From Deltaproteobacteria bacterium RIFCSPHIGHO2_02_FULL_40_11 (lineage in GTDB: Bacteria > Bdellovibrionota > JACOXK01 > 2-02-FULL-40-11), in NCBI GenBank assembly GCA_001798105.1, contig MGRI01000018.1, positions 4,435 through 9,922 on the forward strand: a stretch of DNA of 5,488 nucleotides. Reading direction: 5' to 3'. Positions 1 through 5,488 of this stretch are shown here, in pieces (the stretch's first letter is position 1; every line of letters starts with the position of its first letter). The position numbers and the translations under genes were made by a program. The notes below the pieces were generated by a model, which was not told the origin of the DNA, searched no databases, and was given only the letters and a program-made list of their open reading frames with translations.

Positions 1-833
1 TACTCCCCAAAAATACCTTTTTCACCCGTTGCTGGATTTCTGGTAAACGCAACGCCTGTGGCGGAATCTTGCCCCATGTTTCCAAACACCATGGCCTGAA
101 CGGTAACCGCCGTTCCCCATTCATTTGAAATATGATGAATTTTTCGATACGCGATCGCTCGATTCGAATTCCAGGAACGAAACACGGCCCCAATGGCCCC
201 CCATAATTGTTCATAGGGATCTTGAGGAAAAGATGTTCCAGTGATGTCTTTTACACGTTTTTGATATGCTAAAACAATTTCTTTTAACGCAGCTGCATCG
301 AGCTCCGTATCTTTTTCGACCCCATTTTTCTTTTTCTTCTGTTTTAAAATATCCTCAAATTCATCACTCTGAATCCCCAACACAACGTTGCCATACATGT
401 GAATAAACCGACGATAGCTATCATAGGCAAAACGTGGATTTTGAGTTCGCCTCAAAAGACCTTCTACGGTTTGATCATTCAGCCCTAAATTTAAAATGGT
501 ATCCATCATCCCTGGCATACTCACCCTTGCGCCAGAGCGAACAGATACTAAAAGAGGATTTTCAATATCCCCCAATTTTGCCCCCATGACCGATTCAAGG
601 CGTTTTAATTTTTCATACACTTTTTCTTTGAGATCTGCAGGATAGGAAAACTGATTTTGGTAGTACGCAACACAGACTTCCGTAGAAATGATAAACCCTG
701 GGGGAACTGGGATCCCCAGCTGCGTCATTTCACATAACCCAGCCCCTTTTCCACCGAGGAGATCTTGACAACGGGGATCACCCTCGCTTGTGCCATTTCC
801 AAAAAAATAAACTGGGGAGGTTAAAGCCTTCAT
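1..833 (-). CDS. ppdK: Pyruvate, phosphate dikinase, N-terminal part (runs off left edge)
   Basis: Pyruvate phosphate dikinase is a cytoplasmic enzyme that interconverts pyruvate + ATP + Pi and phosphoenolpyruvate + AMP + PPi. The ATG at 831-833 opens a frame of 277 codons that is still open at base 1. The full protein is usually about 870-900 residues, so only the ATP-grasp nucleotide-binding part is present; the phosphohistidine and PEP/pyruvate domains lie outside. Visible family motifs are LLGGKGAGL (residues 25-33), [10 protein letters not shown] (42-51), [19 protein letters not shown] (97-115, ATP-binding), [13 protein letters not shown] (218-230) and [14 protein letters not shown] (260-273). 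The lysine-rich run near residues 164-175 corresponds to a variable surface stretch in the family. The start is supported by alignment of the N-terminus with the family and by a promoter just upstream (854-882); the Shine-Dalgarno is only a weak AGG at 844-846. There is no evident functional link with the ole genes. Confidence 0.96.
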   Translation of the reverse strand, partial: MKALTSPVYFFGNGTSEGDPRCQDLLGGKGAGLCEMTQLGIPVPPGFIISTEVCVAYYQNQFSYPADLKEKVYEKLKRLESVMGAKLGDIENPLLVSVRSGARVSMPGMMDTILNLGLNDQTVEGLLRRTQNPRFAYDSYRRFIHMYGNVVLGIQSDEFEDILKQKKKKNGVEKDTELDAAALKEIVLAYQKRVKDITGTSFPQDPYEQLWGAIGAVFRSWNSNRAIAYRKIHHISNEWGTAVTVQAMVFGNMGQDSATGVAFTRNPATGEKGIFGE

Positions 834-853
834 AGAAACAATACCTAGAAGGC

Positions 854-882
854 ATGGTATTTCGCCATTCCCCACGTGTCAA
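854..882 (-). promoter_or_regulatory. Sigma70-type promoter for ppdK
   Basis: Reading the - strand there is a perfect -35 box TTGACA (882-877), a 17-base spacer and a -10 box TACCAT (859-854, four of six consensus bases). Transcription would begin near 847, giving a leader of about 14 bases before the ppdK ATG. The promoter sits in the 54-base gap after the small upstream gene, so ppdK need not depend on readthrough. Assigned from sequence match only. Confidence 0.55.
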
Positions 883-885
883 ATG

Positions 886-906
886 ATTTAGCTTTTTAGG
901 CTAAAT
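886..906 (-). repeat. Perfect 7-bp inverted repeat over the end of the small membrane gene
   Basis: ATTTAGC (886-892) and GCTAAAT (900-906) are perfect inverted repeats around a 7-base loop. The left arm covers the stop codon of the small gene (888-890). In RNA from the - strand this would form an A/U-rich hairpin. It is not followed by a U-run on that strand, so it is not a standard intrinsic terminator. It might slow polymerase or protect a 3' end, or it may be chance. Confidence 0.35.
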
Positions 907-1076
907 GCGGCGTACGAGAGATACCAGGCCACAATCAGAGCTAAAAAGCTGGGCCATCCGGGGAGCTCAGCCCCAGCAACAAAAACCTGCCAGGTAAACA
1001 TCAACCGGATAAGATGCACCAGCCCCACCAGGAAGAAAACAACCCCTGAAATTCGAATGTAAAGTTTTTGAGACAT
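888..1076 (-). CDS. Small two-helix membrane protein of unknown function
   Basis: A 62-residue protein with two predicted transmembrane segments, about residues 9-27 (containing VHLIRL) and 41-60, joined by a short loop with GAELPGWPS. The N-terminus MSQKLYIR is basic, which favours a cytoplasmic N-terminus, with both ends inside the cell. It resembles a common family of tiny bacterial inner-membrane proteins with a first helix carrying H-x-x-R and a G/P-W loop before helix 2. That resemblance is from memory and no function is known to me. It is judged real because of the hydrophobic pattern, the tight fit between ppdK and the divergent promoter region, and a -10-like box just upstream. The start at 1076 has only AGGG ending one base before the ATG, which is too close for a normal Shine-Dalgarno, so the message may be leaderless. 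It could be co-transcribed into ppdK. Confidence 0.72.
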   Translation of the reverse strand: MSQKLYIRISGVVFFLVGLVHLIRLMFTWQVFVAGAELPGWPSFLALIVAWYLSYAAFSLKS

Positions 1077-1082
1077 ACCCTA

Positions 1083-1088
1083 AGAATA
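1083..1088 (-). promoter_or_regulatory. Candidate -10 box for the small membrane gene
   Basis: On the - strand TATTCT (1088-1083) lies 6 bases before the ATG, which would put the transcription start at or next to the initiation codon. No good -35 box is found at 16-18 bases upstream. This is a weak call resting on one hexamer and its position. Confidence 0.3.
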
Positions 1089-1141
1089 CCGATTTTGAAT
1101 TGAAAGTGCCATTATTTTTCTTAATTTTTACCCCCAACTCC

Positions 1142-1150
1142 TGCTATACT
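1142..1150 (+). promoter_or_regulatory. Extended -10 promoter for the ole operon
   Basis: TGCTATACT is an extended -10 element (TGn followed by TATACT, five of six consensus bases). The -35 region is poor (TTAATT at 1121-1126), which is typical of extended -10 promoters. The predicted transcription start is about 1157, exactly at the chosen oleA ATG, so the mRNA may have no leader. No operator or other regulator site is recognisable in the 80-base divergent region. Confidence 0.5.
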
Positions 1151-1156
1151 TTTTGT

Positions 1157-2206
1157 ATGCAAACTCAAAACGTATGCCTGGAGGCCATGGCCTATACCTT
1201 GCCAGAAAAAATACTTTCTTCAAAAGAAATCGAAGAAAAACTTGGATCTTTGGCCAAGCGCTTTGAACTCCCCAGTGGCTTTTTTGAAATTTTAACAGGG
1301 ATCAAAGAACGTAGGGTTTGGGCTGAAGATATTTTGCCAAGCCAAAAAAGCATTGAATCTGCTAAAAAGCTGATGCAAGAAAATGGCCTCACCGCCAAAG
1401 ACATGGACTGCATTGTTCACGTTTCCGTTTCGAGAGATTTCTTAGAACCCGCAACGGCTACTGCCGTTCACCATGGGTTAAATCTACCAGAATCTTGCAT
1501 GGCTTTTGATATCACAAATGCCTGCTTGGGATTTTTAAATGGCATGATGCTGATCGCAAGCATGATTGAAACAGGACAAATCCAACGTGGCTTGATTGTC
1601 GGCACAGAAATCCCAACAAAAATGGTGCAAAGCATGATTCAAAAACTTCTAACCTCCCCCACACTCACCCTGGAAGAAGCTTCTTTCATTTTTCCAACGC
1701 TTACTTTAGGCAGCGGATCTTGCGCCATGACCCTTGCCCATCCTTCCGTTTCAAAAACAAAGCATCGCCTCATCGGCGGATTGGCTCAAAACGATACAAC
1801 ACAGTTTGATGTTTGCAAAGCCTGGCCAGATACAGGCATTTTCAATTCTGACAGCTCGATTTCGATGAAAACACAATCTCAAGCCTTAATCACGAAGGCC
1901 ATTACGCTCGCTCAAAAAACTTGGCCTCTTTTTCTAAAAGAGATATCCTGGAATCAACAAGATGTTTCACATATTTTTAGCCACCAGGTAGGGCGAATGC
2001 CACGAGAAGAAATGCTCAAAGCCATAAATTTAAAATCACATTTAGATTTTCCAACGTATGAATTTTTGGGAAACATGGGCTCTGTTTCTTTACCTATTTC
2101 AATGGCTATGGGCATTGAAAAAAGAAAAGTCCAACCCCATGACAAAGTCGTTTTATTTGGATTTGGAAGTGGGGTTCATTGTTTTTGCATGGGGGTTAAA
2201 TGGTAG
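1157..2206 (+). CDS. oleA: OleA, thiolase-fold acyl-CoA condensing enzyme of olefin synthesis
   Basis: OleA joins two long-chain acyl-CoAs in a non-decarboxylative Claisen condensation to give a 2-alkyl-3-ketoacid, the first step of head-to-head olefin synthesis in the cytoplasm. From the ATG at 1157 the protein has 349 residues, close to the usual 340-350. Residues matching the OleA active site are Glu97 in SRDFLEPAT, Cys123 in DITNACLGFLNGM, His276 in FSHQVGR and Asn306 in GNMGSVSLP; a glycine-rich GFGSG lies near the C-terminus. The Glu-Cys spacing (26) and His-Asn spacing (30) equal those of Xanthomonas campestris OleA, and the Glu distinguishes OleA from FabH. The frame continues upstream to a TTG at 1100, but that adds 19 residues that fit no family member and would place the promoter inside the gene. 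A later ATG at 1187 would cut conserved sequence. No Shine-Dalgarno precedes 1157, consistent with a leaderless message. Confidence 0.93.
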   Translation: MQTQNVCLEAMAYTLPEKILSSKEIEEKLGSLAKRFELPSGFFEILTGIKERRVWAEDILPSQKSIESAKKLMQENGLTAKDMDCIVHVSVSRDFLEPATATAVHHGLNLPESCMAFDITNACLGFLNGMMLIASMIETGQIQRGLIVGTEIPTKMVQSMIQKLLTSPTLTLEEASFIFPTLTLGSGSCAMTLAHPSVSKTKHRLIGGLAQNDTTQFDVCKAWPDTGIFNSDSSISMKTQSQALITKAITLAQKTWPLFLKEISWNQQDVSHIFSHQVGRMPREEMLKAINLKSHLDFPTYEFLGNMGSVSLPISMAMGIEKRKVQPHDKVVLFGFGSGVHCFCMGVKW

Positions 2207-3093
2207 ACACATCTGCATTTAAGCACCTGTATCCTTTCAAGTCACACTTCTTAAACATTCATGGTCACCAAATGCACTATATCGATGAGGGGCAAGGGGA
2301 GATTTTGGTCATGCTCCATGGCAATCCCACATGGTCTTTTTATTACAGAAATCTCATCCGCCATTTTTCAAAAAACTATCGCGTCATTGCCCCCGATCAC
2401 ATGGGCATGGGCCTGAGCGATAAACCTCGTTTTTATCAATACACGCTTAAAACACATATTGAAAACTTGAATGCACTGCTCACAGATTTAAACGTTCAAA
2501 AGACCACCCTTCTCATGCACGACTGGGGTGGCCCCATTGGCATGGGCTATGCGCACCAACACCCCGAAAATGTAAAACGCTTTATTGTTTTTAATTCTGC
2601 GGCCTTTATGGGGGGCGAATATAACCTGACGATTCCGATTCGAATCGAACTGTGTCGCATTCCTGTTCTGGGAGAAGTCGGCGTTCGTCTTTTAAATGGA
2701 TTTGTTCGTGGTGCGCTTTGGATGGGCATCAAAAATAAAGCTGCCCTAACCAGCGATGTACGCAAAGGATATCTGGCGCCTTACAATAGTTATCGAAACA
2801 GAATTGCAATTTTAAAATTTGTCCGGGACATTCCCTGGCATGAAAAAATTCCAAGCTATCCCATTTTTGAAAATATGACAGACAGACACCCCATTTTTAA
2901 AGACCACCCGATGCTCATCGTCTGGGGAGAAAAAGATTTTTGTTTTACACACCGCTATCTCATGGCCTGGGAAGATTTTTTCCCCAATGCTTGGGTTAAA
3001 ATTATTGCAGACGCAGGCCACCTGGTTGTGGAAGATGCTTATGACAGAATTATTCCATGGATTGAAGATTTTTTAAATCGTTACCCGCTATGA
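2200..3093 (+). CDS. oleB: OleB, beta-lactone decarboxylase (haloalkane-dehalogenase-like alpha/beta hydrolase)
   Basis: OleB removes CO2 from the cis-beta-lactone made by OleC to give the cis-olefin. The protein has 297 residues, typical of the family. It has an alpha/beta-hydrolase fold with the oxyanion motif LHGNPTW (residues 39-45), the Asp108 nucleophile in the elbow MHDWGG (106-111), the acid Asp246 in VWGEKDF (241-247) and the catalytic His274 in DAGHLVVEDA (271-280). The Asp nucleophile and adjacent Trp109 are shared with haloalkane dehalogenases, so automatic annotation would probably call it a dehalogenase; the position between oleA and oleC decides the function. Its ATG overlaps the oleA stop by 7 bases, and GGGGG (2191-2195) four bases before it can serve as a Shine-Dalgarno. 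OleB is separate from OleC here, unlike the OleBC fusions known in some actinobacteria. Confidence 0.92.
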   Translation: MVDTSAFKHLYPFKSHFLNIHGHQMHYIDEGQGEILVMLHGNPTWSFYYRNLIRHFSKNYRVIAPDHMGMGLSDKPRFYQYTLKTHIENLNALLTDLNVQKTTLLMHDWGGPIGMGYAHQHPENVKRFIVFNSAAFMGGEYNLTIPIRIELCRIPVLGEVGVRLLNGFVRGALWMGIKNKAALTSDVRKGYLAPYNSYRNRIAILKFVRDIPWHEKIPSYPIFENMTDRHPIFKDHPMLIVWGEKDFCFTHRYLMAWEDFFPNAWVKIIADAGHLVVEDAYDRIIPWIEDFLNRYPL

Positions 3094-4685
3094 CGATCGC
3101 CGCATCCCTTTCGCAAAGAGCTACAGATTCACCTACCCACCCCGCTGTTACTTTTTTAGATCAAACACTTACTTATGATGAGCTAAATCAAAAGGCCAAT
3201 CAATTGGCTTTGGGATTTACACAGCTTGGCATTCAAAAAGGCCATCGCGTTATTTTAATGGTCCGCCCCAGCCTTGAATTTACATTCATTACCTTTGCGC
3301 TTTTTAAAATTGGCGCCGTGTGTGTTCTCATTGATCCAGGCATTGGCTTTTGGCACTTAAAAAAGTGCATTGCCCACGTGCAACCCGATTTTTTTATTGG
3401 CATTCCAAAATCTTTTTTATTAAGGGGGCTTTTTCCAAAAAGTTTTCGAACCTTAAAACGTTCTATTTGTGTTGGCCCCAAATGGTTCTTTCATTTTCCA
3501 ACGATCATTTCGCTGATGAAAAACAAGCCCAAAACAGAAGGGCCTGTCATCCTGAGCGCAGCGAAGGATCCCGCCGCCATTATTTTTACAACAGGCTCAA
3601 CCGGCCCCCCAAAAGGCGTTGTGTATGAACAAGGCATGTTTGAAGCCCAGCTTGAAATATTAAAGAAACACTTTAAAGTTTCTGAAAAAGATATTGATAT
3701 GCCAACATTTCCATTGTTTGCGCTCTTTAGTGTTGCCTTTGGAACGCATTGCATCCTTCCCAACATGGACCCCACTCGGCCCGCACACGTAAACCCGAAG
3801 ATGATTTGTGAAAATATTTTAAATCACAAGGTCACGATGATGTTTGGATCCCCTGCCCTTTGGAATCGAGTCACACGATATTGCCTCAAATTTGGAATTC
3901 AGCTGCCCTCGCTTCAAAAAATTTTAATTGCAGGGGCACCCGTATCTGAAAACCTGCTCAGACGTTTTGATAAAATTTTATCCCCTACTGCACACGTTTA
4001 TACCCCTTATGGCGCAACAGAAGCTTTGCCAGTCAGTCTGATTGAACGCAAAGAAAGACACGCGGGCTTTGGAATTGAAATTGGAAAACCTGCCTTCAAT
4101 ACAAATGTCCAGATTTTAAGAATCACAGATCAACCGCTTAAAAAATTTACGACGGCAGATTTGATGCATACAGGATCTGTAGGAGAAATCATGGTTTCAG
4201 GCGCACATGTGACAAAAACATATTTTGAAGACCCCATCAATACGGCCCTTGCAAAGACAATCGACACAGAGGGGCATCTTTGGCATCGCATGGGAGATGT
4301 GGGGTATTTTGATGCACACGAAAATCTGTGGTACTGCGGTCGAAAAAAACATCGTGTGCAAACGCCCAGCAAAACATACTTTACGATTCCGGTTGAAAAT
4401 ATTTTTAATCAACATGCCGATGTGTTTCGATCGGCGTTGGTGGGCGTAGGACATACGCCCATCATCATTATTGAACCCAAAGACAAATCCATTCTCAAAG
4501 AATCGCCCAGGCTTTTAAGACTGAAAGAAGAACTTCAGATTTTGGCCCGAAGTTCCAACCTAACTCAAGACATTTCAGAACTTTTGTTTTATGCTGATTT
4601 TCCCGTCGACATTCGCCATAATGCTAAAATTAATCGAGAAAAACTCGCCCTCTGGGCGCGTAAAAAACTGGGAAATACTTTATGA
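3090..4685 (+). CDS. oleC: OleC, ATP-dependent beta-lactone synthetase (ANL superfamily)
   Basis: OleC adenylates the 2-alkyl-3-hydroxyacid and closes it to a beta-lactone, releasing AMP and PPi. It has 531 residues, near the family's 530-560. ANL motifs in order are the P-loop IIFTTGSTGPPKG (164-176), the OleC-like segment DMPTFPLFALF (203-213), NMDPTRPA (225-232), YGATEALP (307-314), HRMGDVGYFD (399-408), the hinge region CGRKKHRV (416-423) and PVDIRHNAKINREKL (505-519), with the catalytic lysine at 513. The RHNAKI and NMDPTRPA segments mark OleC rather than an ordinary acyl-CoA synthetase. The start codon overlaps the oleB stop as ATGA with no Shine-Dalgarno visible, so translation is probably coupled. 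An oddity is that residues 153-160 are encoded by a dispersed palindromic repeat (3545-3570) directly before the P-loop. Confidence 0.94.
   Translation: MTIAASLSQRATDSPTHPAVTFLDQTLTYDELNQKANQLALGFTQLGIQKGHRVILMVRPSLEFTFITFALFKIGAVCVLIDPGIGFWHLKKCIAHVQPDFFIGIPKSFLLRGLFPKSFRTLKRSICVGPKWFFHFPTIISLMKNKPKTEGPVILSAAKDPAAIIFTTGSTGPPKGVVYEQGMFEAQLEILKKHFKVSEKDIDMPTFPLFALFSVAFGTHCILPNMDPTRPAHVNPKMICENILNHKVTMMFGSPALWNRVTRYCLKFGIQLPSLQKILIAGAPVSENLLRRFDKILSPTAHVYTPYGATEALPVSLIERKERHAGFGIEIGKPAFNTNVQILRITDQPLKKFTTADLMHTGSVGEIMVSGAHVTKTYFEDPINTALAKTIDTEGHLWHRMGDVGYFDAHENLWYCGRKKHRVQTPSKTYFTIPVENIFNQHADVFRSALVGVGHTPIIIIEPKDKSILKESPRLLRLKEELQILARSSNLTQDISELLFYADFPVDIRHNAKINREKLALWARKKLGNTL
3545..3570. repeat. 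Dispersed palindromic repeat (VILSAAKDP/HPERSEGS type) inside oleC
   Basis: The core ATCCTGAGCGCAGCGAAGGA runs from 3549 to 3568 and has inverted ends ATCCT (3549-3553) and AGGAT (3565-3569). I recognise it as a short repeat spread through intergenic regions of many unrelated bacterial genomes. It often leaks into predicted proteins as VILSAAKDP or HPERSEGS on one strand and SFAALRMT on the other. Here it is read in the oleC frame as VILSAAKD(P), residues 153-161. No target duplication flanks it. Identification is from memory of the motif; other copies would have to be found elsewhere in this genome. Confidence 0.75.
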
Positions 4686-5488
4686 AGGTCTTGGTCACGG
4701 GTGGTGGAGGATTTGTTGGCAGCTATGTTGTGGACGAACTTCTGAAACAAAATACCCATGTCCGCGTTTTATGCCGCGGCACCTATCCTGAACTTCAAAA
4801 AAAAGGCGTTGAAATTGTTCAAGGTGATATTTCAAATCCCAGAACAGTGGATCAAGCCTGTCAGGACACAGATACCGTGTTTCATATTGCTGCCAAAGTG
4901 GGGGTTTTTGGCCCCGATGAAGAATTTTATAAAACCAATGTTTTAGGCACCCAAAATATCATTCGCTCTTGCCAAGCTTTTCGAATTGGAAGGCTTGTGT
5001 ATTGTTCTTCTTCCAGCGTGGTTTATGGGGGTAAAGACCAAATCAATGTAGATGAAACCGCTCCCTACCCAGCCTCCTATCTTTCCCCTTATTCTCAAAC
5101 CAAGGCCTTGGCTGAAAAAATGGTTTTAGAGGCCAACGGAAAAAAAGGTCTTTTAACGGTAGCCATCCGACCCCATTTGGTTTGGGGTCCCAGGGATCGC
5201 TATATTATTCCAAAAATTTTACACATGGCCAAAAAAAGAAGACTTCGCATTGTGGGCGATGGAAAAAACAAAACAGATATTTCTTATGTTGAAAATGTGG
5301 CAAAAGCACATGTGCTCGCGGCCCAACATTTAAAATATGGTTCCCAGGTTCCCGGGAACGCCTATTTTATTACACAAGGAAAACCCGTATTCATGTGGGA
5401 ATGGATCAACCAGGTTTTAGAATTATTTGATCTCCCCCCTGTCACAAAACACATGTCTCCAAAGCTCGCCTATCCATTGGGGCAGTTT
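4682..5488 (+). CDS. oleD: OleD, NAD(P)H-dependent 2-alkyl-3-ketoalkanoate reductase (runs off right edge)
   Basis: OleD reduces the beta-keto acid made by OleA to the beta-hydroxy acid used by OleC. 269 codons are present with no stop before the edge; the family is about 330-350 residues, so the last 60-80 are missing. It is an extended short-chain dehydrogenase: the Rossmann glycine motif TGGGGFVG (residues 6-13), VFHIAAKVG (66-74), the serine-rich strand YCSSSSVVYG (107-116), the catalytic YSQTK (Tyr137, Lys141) and RPHLVWGPRD (163-172), followed by DISYVENVAKAH (199-210). This pattern also fits 3-beta-hydroxysteroid dehydrogenase/isomerase-type proteins, but the gene order fixes the role. 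The ATG overlaps the oleC stop as ATGA. A weak Shine-Dalgarno GGGA (4670-4673) lies 8 bases before it. Confidence 0.92.
   Translation, partial: MKVLVTGGGGFVGSYVVDELLKQNTHVRVLCRGTYPELQKKGVEIVQGDISNPRTVDQACQDTDTVFHIAAKVGVFGPDEEFYKTNVLGTQNIIRSCQAFRIGRLVYCSSSSVVYGGKDQINVDETAPYPASYLSPYSQTKALAEKMVLEANGKKGLLTVAIRPHLVWGPRDRYIIPKILHMAKKRRLRIVGDGKNKTDISYVENVAKAHVLAAQHLKYGSQVPGNAYFITQGKPVFMWEWINQVLELFDLPPVTKHMSPKLAYPLGQF

Noticed and set aside
149..158. GCGATCGC octamer (HIP1-like) in ppdK
   Set aside because: There is a single occurrence, so no enrichment that would point to cyanobacteria.
1097..1111. TGGCAC on the - strand (1111-1106), like a sigma54 -24 element, before the small gene
   Set aside because: At the required spacing the -12 GC is absent (ATTC instead of TTGC).
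1100..1156. N-terminal extension of oleA from a TTG start (MKVPLFFLIF..., hydrophobic, signal-like)
   Set aside because: OleA is cytoplasmic and family members begin near MQTQNV; the extension overlaps the -10 promoter and has no conserved counterpart.
2636..2647. 12-bp palindrome CGATTCGAATCG in oleB; its 8-base core ATTCGAAT also occurs at 162-169 and 1051-1058
   Set aside because: All three copies lie within coding sequence and are made of Ile/Arg/Phe/Glu-type codons; spacing and flanks share nothing that suggests a binding site.
3350..3628. 92-codon + strand frame inside oleC containing HPERSEGS
   Set aside because: It is an out-of-frame shadow of oleC; the recognisable peptide is only the other-frame reading of the dispersed repeat.
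5169..5189. Perfect 7-bp G/C-rich inverted repeat (GACCCCA/TGGGGTC) in oleD
   Set aside because: It falls on codons of the conserved RPHLVWGP motif and is not followed by a T-run, so protein constraint explains it.
5339..5359. GGTTCCC direct repeat and a 12-bp palindrome GTTCCCGGGAAC in oleD
   Set aside because: It encodes a normal-looking loop before AYFI and no second copy is seen in the window; chance is enough.

Overview
The window holds most of a four-gene head-to-head olefin operon, oleA-oleB-oleC-oleD, on the + strand. Two genes lie divergently on the - strand: the 5' end of pyruvate phosphate dikinase (ppdK) and a 62-residue two-helix membrane protein. The DNA is moderately A+T-rich with many short A/T and C/G runs. 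Gene density is very high and codons often end in A or T. This suggests a Gram-negative-type bacterium. Ole clusters are known from gammaproteobacteria, deltaproteobacteria-like lineages, Planctomycetes, Verrucomicrobia and others. The sequence does not let me name the taxon.

Layout: 1-833 (-) is the N-terminal 277 codons of ppdK, cut by the left edge. A good sigma70-type promoter for it lies at 854-882. 888-1076 (-) is the small membrane protein. 1077-1156 is an 80-base divergent promoter region. 1157-2206 is oleA, 2200-3093 oleB, 3090-4685 oleC, and 4682 to the right edge is oleD, missing its C-terminus. The four ole genes overlap one another by 7, 4 and 4 bases, so they look like one translationally coupled transcript.

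Pathway (established for the Ole families): OleA condenses two fatty acyl-CoAs to a beta-keto acid, OleD reduces it to a beta-hydroxy acid with NADPH, OleC uses ATP to close a beta-lactone, and OleB decarboxylates the lactone to a long internal cis-olefin. All key catalytic residues that fall in the window are present. PPDK interconverts pyruvate and phosphoenolpyruvate in central metabolism and is probably only a chromosomal neighbour.

The most unusual item is a short palindromic element at 3545-3570, inside oleC. It matches a widespread dispersed bacterial repeat whose translations are recognisable as VILSAAKDP or HPERSEGS. It is read in frame immediately before the ATP-binding P-loop. The other points of interest are the likely leaderless start of oleA and a similarly placed -10 box in front of the divergent small gene. 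I do not see a wholly new biological system; the cluster itself is a known pathway.
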